Assembly (NCBI RefSeq): GCF_905171765.1
Contig: NC_053394.1
Span: 161,789,183-161,853,182 of the forward strand
DNA: 64,000 nucleotides
Direction of reading: 5' to 3'
Origin: Bufo bufo
Taxonomy: Eukaryota; Chordata; Amphibia; Anura; Bufonidae
Below the pieces are notes generated by a model. It did no database searches. It was not told the origin of the DNA and saw only the letters and a program-made list of their open reading frames with translations. Below, piece after piece: positions 39,165 to 49,068 of this stretch. Position 1 is the first letter of the stretch. Every line of letters begins with the position of its first letter. A program made the translations under genes and the position numbers.

Positions 39165-41162
39165 TCATGAGGTGCAAAAGTCAAAGTCCCTGTTCATACC
39201 ATGTGGTGCCAGGGTATTCAATTCAAAAATCCAAAAGGATTTGCGTTGTTTAAGACGCGCAATCCGGTTGCCTCCTCTTCTTGCTGCAGGTATGTGCTCC
39301 AAAATTTGAAATCTGAGTTGATTAACCTGATGTGGAATTGGTTGTTCTGTTTTATGACATCGAATGTCCGATTTGTGTTTTGAGATCCGATCGCGTACAT
39401 TTTGAGTGGTCTCGCCCACGTATGCTAAGCCACATGGACATTTAATCAGTTAAGGAGCTAAGGTGGTTTGTAGTGCTTTAGGTTTAAGGGAGCCGATATC
39501 TGCGTGTACAAGTTTATCTTTTAAATTAGTTGATCTTTTGTAGCACATACGGATGGGCTGTTGGAATTCAGTGACGTCTGGATAAGATTGTTAAGGGTGG
39601 AGCCAATGTTTTTTGACTATCGATTGGATCTTGGGTGCGATGGGGTTATAGTTCATTACCAGAGGGACGCGTGGTGAAGATGTCGGTTTCTGTATAGTAG
39701 GATTTGCGGATTTAGCTAGTGAGAGGTTTTTTTGAGTAATGTAGTGGGGTAACCTACGTCTTGGAATTTTTGGGCCATCTCAGTTAGACGTTGTTCTCTG
39801 AGGATTGGGTTTTCTACAACTCTAGTTACTAGTTTAAATTGTGAACAAGGTAGGGATTGTTTAGTGGTTTTAGGATGGCAGATGGAATAATGTAATAGTG
39901 TATTGCGGTCTGTGGGTTTTCTGTGTAAATCAGTGGTGAGCGTGCCTACTTGTGTTTTAATGACTACCGTATCCAGAAAGCTGATGGATTGCTGATCAGT
40001 ATGGGAGGTGAATGTGAGGTCTGGGTCTTGTCTGTTGATGTAATCAGTTAATTCAGAGAACGAATCGGAGTCGCCATTCCAGATGCAGAAGACGTCGTCT
40101 ATATAACGGTACCAGGTTTTAGCATGTGTCTGAAAAAGATGGTGTGGATAGATCAAGTCTTCTTCAAATTTTGCCATAAATGCGTTAGCGTAGGGTGGTG
40201 CTACGTTTGCCCCCATGGCCATTCCCCGTCTCTGGATATAAAATTTGTCTCCGAACATAAAGTAATTGTTTTCAAGTACAAATCTCAGGAGTTCTATGCA
40301 AAAAAATTGTGGCTTTGAGGAGTAGTTAGTGGTCAGTAGTTAGTGGTCAGAAGTATTGAAACAGCCTGGATGCCTTTGTCATGAGAAATTGATGTGTAGA
40401 GACTATTAACATCAAGTGTTACTAGTAAGCCTTCAGCAGAAATATTATTAAGATTTAGAATAATGGATAACAAATGTGACGTATCCAACAGAAAGGAGTG
40501 TGTCTTTTGACCAGTGGTGTTAAGATTTTTTCTAAGAGGATTAAAAGTGGGGAGATTATAGAGTCCATGGAAGCCACAATGGGTCTGCCTGGTGGGTTAG
40601 TTAAGTTCCTATGTATTTTCGGTAGTGTGTAAAATACTGGGGTGACTGGATTTTCATTAGTGAGGAAGGTGTAAGTGGCCTTATCAATAGTACCTATCTG
40701 GAGATGATGGTCAAGGAAGGAACACATTTCTTTTTTGATACGAAAGATAGGGTTGTGTATCACCTTTTCGTATGTGGACACGTCTGTCAGTTGGCATTGG
40801 ATTTTGGCTATGTATGCCGAGGTATCCATAACCACAATTGCTCCACCTTTGTCGGCTGGTTTAATAGTAATGGATTTATCATACTGAAGTGTGTTGAGTG
40901 CAATCCATTCTTCACTATGTAGGTTCCGGGGAGTGTGTATGGTTCCACTTTTGATATCTTTTACGTTTTTGTTAATCTATAGTTGTACGAGATTAATAAA
41001 GGCTTCTGCTGCAGGATAGTGTTTGGGAGGCATAAACTTACTTTTGTTTGTGAGGTTTAGAGGTTTAGAGAAATGGCGTAAATTGCCATATGGGCAAAAG
41101 GATAAACCTTTGGAAAGTACATTAATTTCGGCAGGCGATAGTGTACGTGAGGCAATGTTCAC
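39165..41162 (-). pseudogene. PLE B reverse transcriptase and GIY-YIG endonuclease, decayed
   Basis: Minus-strand pieces appear in the right order. 41162–40977 carries the RT N-terminus (LSPAEINVLSKGLSFCPYG). 40835–40455 carries FYTLPKIHRN and GRPIVASMDSIISPLL. 40258–39716 carries motif B (RRGMAMGANVAPPYANAFM), motif C (YRYIDDVFCIW) and SFLDTVV. 39419–39165 carries the second half of the nuclease, GETTQNVRDRISKHKSDI and a terminal WIFELNTLAPHG. Stops and frame changes separate all pieces, for example TAA in the GIY-YIG region near 39449. The order and motifs match PLE A, with about 30–40% resemblance by eye, so it is a different family. The element has no working enzyme. Confidence 0.88.
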
Positions 41163-41337
41163 AACTATGTTCCTACCTGCGAGCGAGTCTGGATGCCCAT
41201 CTGGTTTCGATCAGTGGATGCCCCTTCCTCGGCGTATGCGGTGGGTCTTCTTCTCCCGGGTCGGTATCTGTGCCTGTGAAAAAAACGTTGATTGCGATAG
41301 TTGGTGGATCTGTCGCTTCCTGAGGAAGAGAATACGT
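41163..41337 (-). other. PLE B 5' region on its own strand
   Basis: Between the terminal repeat and the first RT fragment. Parts may encode the N-terminus of the ORF (41211–41337), but no motif is recognised. Confidence 0.35.
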
Positions 41338-41661
41338 ATGCTGTTTGTGTAATTACATTTTTTTACAGCTGGTACTGCATTAATAACAGCTGCTCCTCTG
41401 CACACTATACTGTAATATGATTTGCATTTGTATATATTTTGCATGAATTATTCGACATTTGTATCTAGGGATACTCAATTGATTATGTACAAAATACCCA
41501 TGTGTACTATATTTTCTATCTTACCCCAGGCCGTGAGCAAGGTCCTGTGATAGGACCGTAACGTTGGCCAGCTTATATTATTTATTCCTGGATGGATTTA
41601 TGATTGAATAAAAGTACAATTGATTCAACCGCAAAAAAACGAGTGCCGTGGTTTATCTACA
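41338..41661 (-). repeat. PLE B right terminal repeat
   Basis: Inverted counterpart of 37135–37457. It ends at the 16 bp target duplication. Confidence 0.85.
41529..41570 (+). ncRNA. Degenerate hammerhead-like motif, PLE B right repeat
   Basis: GGCC, GUGAGCA (41533–41539), extra A, helix II GGUCC/GGACC (41541–41545 with 41553–41557), GUAAC, GUU and GGCC. It carries the same two core changes as the left copy plus GUAAC in place of GAAAC. Confidence 0.35.
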
Positions 41662-41677
41662 TTATTCTTTGTCTGCT

Positions 41678-42619
41678 AACTCAACAATACCACCTTTATT
41701 TGCTTTGGAGCCTATGCCTGGGGTCCCGCTATATCCAGGTAGGAGCACCGTGACACATATAGGCCGCACCACACCACTCATCATTCCACTAAACCTGGGG
41801 CGCCATAGGGCCCTGGAGAGTTGCACATTGCAAAATGACCGTAATGGAGAACTTGCTGTCTGTGGAAGTATTAGGAGGATTTACTAATCCTGTAGACTGT
41901 GTAAAGACAGACTGTCTAGACCTGCACCAAATATATCACAGTGGCTCATAATGGATGATAAATCTGGTGCAGGGCTAGACACTCTAACTCTAACTTTATA
42001 GCAAATAATGGTTGGCTCACTGTCTGACAGAATTTTACACCAAAATTGTGGTGCAAAATATCACACCTCAGGTCATGCCCCCTTCACACTAAAACACACT
42101 CTTTTGCCAAGCTCAGAAATTGTTGTAAATCTATATTCAGTAAATTGTGCCAAAAATATGAAAAATTGTATTTAATTTACAACCTATTGGTTCATTAACA
42201 TTGCAAATATTGTGTTTCCGTAATCCTGAGTAACGGGGCTCCGAGGCTCCTGGTCCAGGGTTGTCAAATGTCCTTAAATTTACTTAAAGTCCACAAAACC
42301 AGTGCCGCGCAGAAAATAATAACATCCGTAAAATATTTGCCCCAAACTGTGACTTAAACACTGCACATGTGTGCACAATGCAGGGAGAAGGAGGCCAGTG
42401 TTGCTGCTCTGGTAAGTGGAGCCGCAGAGCTGTAGAGCACAAAGTAGAAGGAGGAGAAGTCCCAATGGGCCACCAATGAAAGCGCAGCCCAGTTTCCTGC
42501 CGCCGGTTACTTCCCCCCATATCTGTCAGAGGAGGAGAAAACTTCAGGACTGGTGTTGGGGCTGGTGGAGACACTGGAGCTGGAGAAGGACTTGAAGAAC
42601 TGAAGATCTCCTGGTGTGC
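41678..42619. other. Unassigned non-coding DNA
   Basis: To about 41756 it continues the sequence interrupted by PLE B. 42240–42600 (ggctcctggtccagggttgtc) looks like a dispersed repeat. No gene is supported. Confidence 0.35.
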
Positions 42620-43070
42620 CTAGAACGGTGCGGACGGTGAGAGTATTATGCCTGAGTGCATGGCTGTACTCTCACTATTCTGCTGGTGGAGTCACTGTAT
42701 ACATATATTACATTACTTCTCCTGTACTGATCCTGAGTTATACCTTTCAGCTTTTCTAATGTCAGTGACTTCACTAGCAGAAGCAGAATAATGAGTGCAG
42801 CTCTGGGGTATAATACAGCATGCAACTCAGGATCAGTACAGGATAATCTAATGTATAGAGATGTTGACTCTGCCAGTAGAATAGTAAGTGCTGTTCTGGA
42901 GTATAATAAAGTATTAAATGCAGAAACAGTACAGGATGAGTACTGTACATTATGTACATACATTACATTACTTATCCTGTACTGATCCTGAATTACTTTC
43001 TATATTATACTCCAGAGCTGCACTCACTGTTCTGCTCTGGTGGAGTCACTGTGTACATCTATTACTAACT
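42620..43070. repeat. Satellite-like units in both orientations
   Basis: A unit of roughly 90–110 bp containing cctgtactgatcctgagtta, the box attatactccagagctgcac and ggtggagtcactgt is repeated about four times. The first and last are direct; the middle ones (about 42760–42920) are inverted. Confidence 0.75.
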
Positions 43071-43194
43071 GTATTACCACTTTGCCCTGGTTGCTGACCT
43101 CCAAACAAGGAGATATGTCCTATCTTTTGCAGTGAGAAGGCATGGACCCAGAAACCCATGGAAACACACAGAAGCCAGCAACACGGGCATCTTA

Positions 43195-43620
43195 GGGTAC
43201 TTTCACACTAGCGTTTTTCTTTTCCGGCATAGAGTTCCGTCACAGGGGCTCTATACCGGAAAAGAACTGATCAGGCATTTCCCCATGCATTCTGAATGGA
43301 GAGTAATCCGATCAGGATGCATCAGGATGTCTTCAGTTCAGTCATATTGACTGATCAGGCAAAAGATAAAACAGCAGCATGCTACGGTTTTATCTCCGGC
43401 GAAAAAAAACTGAAGACTTGCCCCATAGGAATGTATTAGTGCCAGATCCGGCATTCAAAATACCGGAATGCCTGACAAGCGGAGAGACGGATCCGTTCTT
43501 GCAATGCATTTGTGAGACGGATCCGCATCCGGATGCGTCTCACAAATGCTTTCAGTCACATGCAGATCCGACGACGGAACTGCCCGCTGGATCACACAGC
43601 CGGGATAAAAGAAAAAAGGA
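43195..43620. repeat. Dispersed repeat beginning 'tactttcacactagcgtttt'
   Basis: Shares its start and the repeated ggatccg words with 33060–33540. It contains an inner hairpin gcatttgtgagacggatccg/cggatgcgtctcacaaatgc at 43507–43550. Confidence 0.65.
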
Positions 43621-43749
43621 AAAAACAAACAAACATTAGACATTGTTGAAGACCGCAGGCTCAGGTATCGCAAAAGTCAGTCACAGGAGAAATCCAATAG
43701 TATAGAGGGAACCCAATCAGAATCATATACATACTGTATGTCCCATTAT

Positions 43750-44989
43750 GTCAGTACCCCCCCCCCCCCGACATATTGAGCGATATCCAGACATCATTCA
43801 CACCACACAGACATTCATACCTGAGCACCCTGTAGTCCCACCCAAATGAATACTTAAACCGTGTTCTGCGCATGCAGCCAAACGCTCCAGATCTTGTCAA
43901 AGCGGTCAGGAGTTCCTCCAGCAGTGTAGGTAAGCTTGTACATGTTAAGATCAGCATTTATGAGTTATATCCACTGTTCCAGAGTAGGGGCCCTAGGAGG
44001 TTTCCAGTTTAGGAGAATAGTCTTTTTCCCATAAAACATTAATAACCGGAGCAGTCTTCTGCCATATTTAGTGGGGATTATGTCTACAGCAAGAATACTA
44101 TAGGGGAACAAATCCCCAGAAGCCCCAGCTTTGTATTAATGAAAGTGCATATCCGGCCCCAATACCCCTGCAAATTGGGACACGCCCATACCATATGGTA
44201 CAAGGTTCCTCTCGACTCCCCGCATCTCAGGCATGAAGGACCCGGTAGTCTACCATGTGAAACAGGCGCACCGGGGACAGATACACCCTGTGTATCCACT
44301 TAATCTGAATAAGCTGGTCTCGGGCAGTGATTACCGTGGTTCTCCATACAGAGCTCAACTCCTCCAGGTGAGACACCTCCAAATCAGGGATGTCCACAGA
44401 CCAGCTCTCAAATGATCGCCTGAGTGCAGACTCTTGCATTCACATTATCTCCGCATAGAAAGATGAAACTGGTTTATAGGGCTGTGCCTGCCTAGCAATA
44501 GATTCGAAGAGGCCACATTTCAACTGTAGAGGTGACGCTCTGAACTGTGTCCCACAGGCGTGTCTCAACTGGAGGTATCGAAAAAACTCATAAGCGGCAA
44601 GTTGTAATCTCTTTTGAGACTGTCAAAAGTGCGGAAAAAAACTTCTTCATACAGTTGACTAAGGTATCTCACCCCTTTCTGGGGCCAGAATTCAAAGTCA
44701 GGGAGATGGAGAAGCTCCTTTAGAAGCGTATTTCTCCACAGTGGAATATATGGCGACTCTCCATCTGCACTCACTACATGTATCTCTACAAATGACTTCC
44801 ATGCCGCCACCACATTCACCATACCCTCCGTGTAGTGTTTCATCGTGTGCACCCCTCCCAATACACCAGGTTAACCATAGCCTCATACGATCCCACCAGT
44901 GCAGCCTCAAGGACCACTGCTGGATTGTTCGCATCAGCCCTGATCCACCACGATGCATATACCAGTTGCAAAGCAATGTAGTAAATATA
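43750..44989 (-). pseudogene. L1-type ORF2 C-terminal fragment, left of the Ngaro element
   Basis: Minus-strand pieces encode the C-terminal part of an L1-like ORF2 in several frames: WWIRADANNPAVVLEAALV near 44940 (low certainty), LLKELLHLPDFEFWPQKGV (about 44700), WIHRVYLSPVRLF, and the CCHC-like SCLRCGESRGTLYHMVWACP at about 44170–44230. The zinc-knuckle pattern CX2C…HX4–5C is the same as in the L1 at 22390. The 5' side is cut at 44990 by the Ngaro element and resumes at 51115. Multiple frameshifts show an old copy. A run of C at 43757–43768 lies near its 3' end. Confidence 0.7.
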
Positions 44990-45101
44990 CTTGTGGTCGT
45001 GGCAACCAAGTACGTACCTATCCTACCTAGTATACCCTATCCCTAAGCGGTCAGAGTTGTGCCGTAACCGCGCGTCGTGGAGGGACGCCTGAAAGAGGGC
45101 A
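44990..45101 (-). repeat. Ngaro split repeat B2
   Basis: 112 bp from cttgtggtcgtggcaaccaa to ctgaaagagggca, repeated as B1 at 45241. Confidence 0.92.
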
Positions 45102-45143
45102 TCCCCTTTGAGAGTAACAGAAGAAAGGGGTGGGTGGGAGGGA

Positions 45144-45241
45144 GAACTCTGCACGTCGTACGCATGTGGGAGGGTGCCGGCCGTTGAAGTAGGTGGCCAA
45201 GCCCCTCCCACAAATACAGGCCAATGAATCGGCCTTTACAC
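45144..45241 (-). repeat. Ngaro split repeat A2
   Basis: About 98 bp beginning aactctgcacgtcgtacgca and ending cctttacac. It matches A1 at 51018–51114 and abuts B1. Confidence 0.92.
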
Positions 45242-45352
45242 TTGTGGTCGTGGCAACCAAGTACGTACCTATCCTACCTAGTATACCCTATCCCTAAGCG
45301 GTCAGAGTTGTGCCGTAACCGCGCGTCGTGGAGGGACGCCTGAAAGAGGGCA
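45241..45352 (-). repeat. Ngaro split repeat B1
   Basis: 112 bp copy of B2, directly next to the 3' end of the recombinase region. Confidence 0.92.
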
Positions 45353-45394
45353 AAAAGACATACTGATAGGCAGAAGTAATTTATTGCAAAGTCA

Positions 45395-46336
45395 TTACAA
45401 AGCCAAAGTTTGAAAGGCTGCCGACATTTCTGTTTCGGGGTGAGGTATGTAACGATTGAAACAAGACGAGTGCCAACGCCCCAGTTTCTGTATGACATGC
45501 GCAGGCACTCGGTTTTTGGAGGCCGCGGATGCGGCACCTATGCGAAATGAATGACCCGAAATAGTGGCAGGGTCACCGCCCGTGCTGGCCACGAGTGACC
45601 TTACATGGGATATGAACTGATGGGTGGTGAGTGGAACCCCCCCGAAGGGTAACAATGGACTATTCGGTCCGGCCCCGGACAAGGCAGACCGTAACTGACG
45701 AAGCACCGTCACCGGACACCATTGGTGTGCTGTGGGAAAGAAGGATACCGGAACAGGGGGGCCCATCTGGGAGGTCTTGGACGTTTTGAGCAGTAATATG
45801 AACCCGTCGGAGTTCTGGACCAGCTGACTGACCGTGAGGAACTTGCTACTGCCTGGCGAACAGGTGAACTCCCCAGGTCTCAGGAAGCCGTAAAAGGCTA
45901 GATAGATGGCGGATTTGAGTACCAAGCTGGCCAAAACCCCGAAAGGATTACCGTCCAAGGCGTCGGACAGTTTGCGGAAAAGAGGGCCGGTGACCGCTTG
46001 CCTGCGTACTTGGCTTTGCGGCCCGCACTTGCTCAAACCCTTGAGAGCGGCTTTGACAGCATGTATGGTAAACACTGACGCTAGTTCGGGATGGCTAACA
46101 GAGAGGAAGTGTTGCACTCCCGCCAGGTACGACCTCACTGTACCGTGGGAGAGCCTGCGCACTGAGTGGCAGTAACCAATGAACGCCAGGATGTACTCTG
46201 GAAAACTGGAGTCCCCTTGAGGACATTCCCCTCGAAACCTGCAGAACGTCTTCCACCCGGTGTTGTATGCCCTGGTTGTGTTAGGTGAGAGGGAATTGCG
46301 TATCAGAGCGTGAGCCGTCTCAAGGTGGTTGGTTAC
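45395..46336 (-). CDS. Ngaro tyrosine recombinase
   Basis: The frame ends at TAA/TGA 45395 and is open upstream past 46336 into the end of the RT ORF, in the -1 frame to it. No clear ATG opens it, so it may be made by -1 frameshifting or by reinitiation. The N-terminal core-binding domain includes NSLSPNTTRAYNTGWKTF and YILAFIGYCHSVRRLSHGTV. The catalytic part has FYGFLRPGEFTC (first Arg), LLLKTSKTSQMG (Lys), SGHSFRIGAASAA (His-X-X-Arg), KLGRWHS (Trp in the His/Trp position) and NRYIPH (nucleophile Tyr). All catalytic positions of the tyrosine recombinase family are therefore filled. It would integrate the element's circular DNA without duplicating the target. Confidence 0.92.
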   Translation of the reverse strand, partial: VTNHLETAHALIRNSLSPNTTRAYNTGWKTFCRFRGECPQGDSSFPEYILAFIGYCHSVRRLSHGTVRSYLAGVQHFLSVSHPELASVFTIHAVKAALKGLSKCGPQSQVRRQAVTGPLFRKLSDALDGNPFGVLASLVLKSAIYLAFYGFLRPGEFTCSPGSSKFLTVSQLVQNSDGFILLLKTSKTSQMGPPVPVSFFPTAHQWCPVTVLRQLRSALSGAGPNSPLLPFGGVPLTTHQFISHVRSLVASTGGDPATISGHSFRIGAASAASKNRVPAHVIQKLGRWHSSCFNRYIPHPETEMSAAFQTLAL

Positions 46337-49068
46337 ACTAGCCTTAAGGACTCGAGAGGAGGGACGGTGGTGCCTGTCGCGTCTGCCTCTGGCATGATCT
46401 GAAAGAAACGGGGGAAGTTAGCCCTCGACAAGGCGTCAGCAGCCCCGTTTTGCGCACCTGGCACATGGGCACTGAAAACATGAAAGTGGTGACGTAGGGA
46501 GAGCTGCACTAACCGTCTGAGAAAACACATGACTTGGCTAGACTTAGACAGCCCACTGTTAAGGATGTCTACCACGGCTGCGTTGTCAGTTACGAACAGA
46601 ACAGACTGACACGCCCAAAGACTGCCCCAAATGTGGGCGGCTACCACGATGGGGTACAGCTCGAACAGCGCCGAGGTTTGGAGGAACCCCGGAATTTGAC
46701 CCACCTCGGCAGGCCATTCGTCTGCAACCCAGTGGGTGCCAAAAATGGCGGCAAACCCTGAGCCCGCAGCTGCATCCGAAAAGACTGTAGGCGACCGACA
46801 AGACAGCTCGGGTACGAATAAGGACACCCCGTTCCACTGGCTCAGGAAATGGTCCCACATGTGGAGATCCGCTAGGGCTTGACTGTCCAGGCACACTGGG
46901 CTGTCCTGTTCCGGGGCGGAACTTAAGAGCGCCAGTAGGCGGGATATGAACGCTCTGCCCTGCGGGATGATGCGCATGGCAAAGTTTAACATACCCAGTA
47001 GAGACTGAAGGTCAGCCTTAGTGACCACGGTTGTGACTGTAAACCTGTGGATGACTTCTCTAATCCTTGTTAACTTATCCGCAGGCAACCTAGCTAACAT
47101 GTGCTGGGAGTCTAACTCAATGCCCAAAAAGGTGATGACTGTGGCCGGGCCTTCTACTTTCTTGGGGGAAACCGGGACACCTAACTGGGAAAAACACCTC
47201 AGCAACTTCCCCAGCCCTAGGGGAACTGCCCCTGGCCTCTCAATCAGCAGGAAGTCATCCAGATAGTGGATGACAAACTCACAGAGGACCTTGTGAACCA
47301 AGACCCAGTGGAGCGCCTGAGCCAACTGATCGAAGAGCCAGGGGCTGCTCCTGGAACCGAAGGTGAGCTTGGTGGAGAAATAATACAGGCCTCTCCACTT
47401 GATGCCGTGCCACTGCCAGAGGGCTGGCATGATGGGAAGCAACTTAAAGGCATCCGATATGTCGGCTTTGGACAACATGGACCCTGGGCCCGTTTTCATG
47501 ACGATGGCGATAGCCTGATCGATCGAAGCATATCTCATGCCCACTTCCTCCGAAGGAATGAGGGAGTTAAGGCTGGGGACCTGGGAGCCGTGTGGGGCCG
47601 ATAAGTCAATAATGAGTCTCTCCTTTTTACTGAACTTGCCTGTAACTACCCCCACGGGACTGACTCTCCAGCGTTGAAAAGGGGGCACACTAAAGGGACC
47701 GATCAAGAACCCTTTGCTTAACTCGGCCTCTATTAGTGTGTCTACCGAAGCGGGATTTTTTTCGGCTGACTGAAGGTTCCTGCATTCGTGTGTGAACTCC
47801 GGAGTCGTGATCAAGCCCGTATGGAAACCCTCATGAAATCCTGACACCAGGAACTGTACGAACCCTGGATTGTGATGACCTTGCAAGTACTCTTGTAGAC
47901 GGCTAATATTGACCACACTCATATAATTTTTCACCGACTTTAATGAGCACGCTACTCGGGGGTGGGCCCTAAAACAGTTGGTACAGATATGTAACAGACG
48001 GCATTGACCGAAATTACAAGACGCGTAATTGAAATTGTTACATATCTGTGCCCTCCCTAGCTGAACGATGGGTCGGCCCAGCTTGTCTACTGAGTTGGGG
48101 GGTCTGAAGACGTCGAGTGGACCAGCTGTAGAGCTGGAGGGGTAGGATGCCGTGCTGACGGCGGACTTGTCACACCACTCGACAGAGTGAAAGATAGACT
48201 GGCAGGCGGAACAGGAGGGAGCCTTCAGACCTGCAAAATGCCTGCAGAAAAGCTCAGTGTCCAGGTTGGACCAGTCAGTAACGTGTTGGAACTGGGAGAG
48301 AGCCGCTGCCGCCTTGGCTGAAAATGAACAGTGGTAGTCATAGAATGCGCTCCCTCCATACCTGTGACCCAACTCTGTGACCCTGAAGAGATACAGGTCT
48401 AGTTCCTCCCTCCTGTCCGGCCTGGCAGTGCAAATCACGTCCCTGAAAAGGCTGAACGCCATGACGAATTCCGGTATGGACAATTTGCGGTTGAGCCGGT
48501 GGTCGCGGCTTCTCAGTACCACTGACACTTCCCCGCAAGCTATGACCTTGTTGTCAGATAGGTCCCTGGAGGCTATCAATAGAGACGCAAGATTGACATC
48601 CCTACCCTCCAGGATGTCCTTCCTGATGTTGATCGGGACAAAGTGGGAGGGAGTCACGTTGGGGACGGACTGGACAGAGCGAATGTCTGCGGCGGCAGAG
48701 GTGGAGGCGACCGCAACCTCGAGGGAGGAAACTGGTAGGACTGCGCTGCGAGCCTCGATAGACTCCAACCTCGCCTGCATGGACGTGACGGCAGACGTCA
48801 GACTGTTTAGCATGACATGTATCTGAGTCAGCGAAGTTTGCATCGTGGCCGCAGGGGGATCATTGGTACTGGGTACCAGGGAGTCTTTCCATAGGCGATA
48901 CAGTTCCGCTTTTCTGGCAGATGCCGGGAAAGGGACGCCCTGCTTTGTCAGCGCCGCCATAAGCCTGGGGATGGTCCAAGCACGTAGGGACGGTATACTG
49001 CCCCCTTCGGATGTCTCTGCTACGACCTCGCCCACTGACGCTTCAACGATGTCTGACGCGTGTGACAT
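46333..49068 (-). CDS. Ngaro Gag-like domain, reverse transcriptase and RNase H
   Basis: 911 codons from ATG at 49068 (MSHASDIVEAS) to TAA 46335–46333. Residues 25–65 resemble a SAP-type DNA/RNA-binding fold (IPRLMAALTKQGVPF, ARKAELYRLW). A Ser/Thr-rich helix region follows, then a Gag-like part with FMAFSLFRDVICTARPDRRE and a Cys/His finger (CNNFNYASCNFGQCRLLHIC). RT shows FSKKERLIIDLSAPHG, LSKADISDAFKLLPI (motif A), TFGSRSSPWLFDQL (motif B) and IHYLDDFLLI (motif C). RNase H shows VFSDAAAGSGFA, ELYPIVVA, FVTDNAAVVDIL and NGAADALSR. RT and RNase H copy the RNA into circular DNA. I see no broken motif. Confidence 0.93.
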   Translation of the reverse strand: MSHASDIVEASVGEVVAETSEGGSIPSLRAWTIPRLMAALTKQGVPFPASARKAELYRLWKDSLVPSTNDPPAATMQTSLTQIHVMLNSLTSAVTSMQARLESIEARSAVLPVSSLEVAVASTSAAADIRSVQSVPNVTPSHFVPINIRKDILEGRDVNLASLLIASRDLSDNKVIACGEVSVVLRSRDHRLNRKLSIPEFVMAFSLFRDVICTARPDRREELDLYLFRVTELGHRYGGSAFYDYHCSFSAKAAAALSQFQHVTDWSNLDTELFCRHFAGLKAPSCSACQSIFHSVEWCDKSAVSTASYPSSSTAGPLDVFRPPNSVDKLGRPIVQLGRAQICNNFNYASCNFGQCRLLHICTNCFRAHPRVACSLKSVKNYMSVVNISRLQEYLQGHHNPGFVQFLVSGFHEGFHTGLITTPEFTHECRNLQSAEKNPASVDTLIEAELSKGFLIGPFSVPPFQRWRVSPVGVVTGKFSKKERLIIDLSAPHGSQVPSLNSLIPSEEVGMRYASIDQAIAIVMKTGPGSMLSKADISDAFKLLPIMPALWQWHGIKWRGLYYFSTKLTFGSRSSPWLFDQLAQALHWVLVHKVLCEFVIHYLDDFLLIERPGAVPLGLGKLLRCFSQLGVPVSPKKVEGPATVITFLGIELDSQHMLARLPADKLTRIREVIHRFTVTTVVTKADLQSLLGMLNFAMRIIPQGRAFISRLLALLSSAPEQDSPVCLDSQALADLHMWDHFLSQWNGVSLFVPELSCRSPTVFSDAAAGSGFAAIFGTHWVADEWPAEVGQIPGFLQTSALFELYPIVVAAHIWGSLWACQSVLFVTDNAAVVDILNSGLSKSSQVMCFLRRLVQLSLRHHFHVFSAHVPGAQNGAADALSRANFPRFFQIMPEADATGTTVPPLESLRLV

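Larger units (their letters stand above)
37065..41661 (-). mobile_element. Penelope-like retroelement (PLE B), decayed, 4.6 kb
   Basis: A perfect 16 bp target duplication ttattctttgtctgct lies at 37049–37064 and 41662–41677. Terminal repeats of about 320 bp are inverted (37135–37457 against 41338–41661), the other known arrangement of Penelope pseudo-LTRs. Between them, minus-strand fragments of RT and GIY-YIG endonuclease remain. Later insertions occupy about 37850–39086. A 70 bp tail (37065–37134) lies outside the left repeat. Confidence 0.88.

Noticed and set aside
36351..41756. Possible solo LTR interrupted by PLE B
   Set aside because: Start TGTT and end CACA are suggestive, but flanking bases (ataac, tatag) do not match and no second copy is available.
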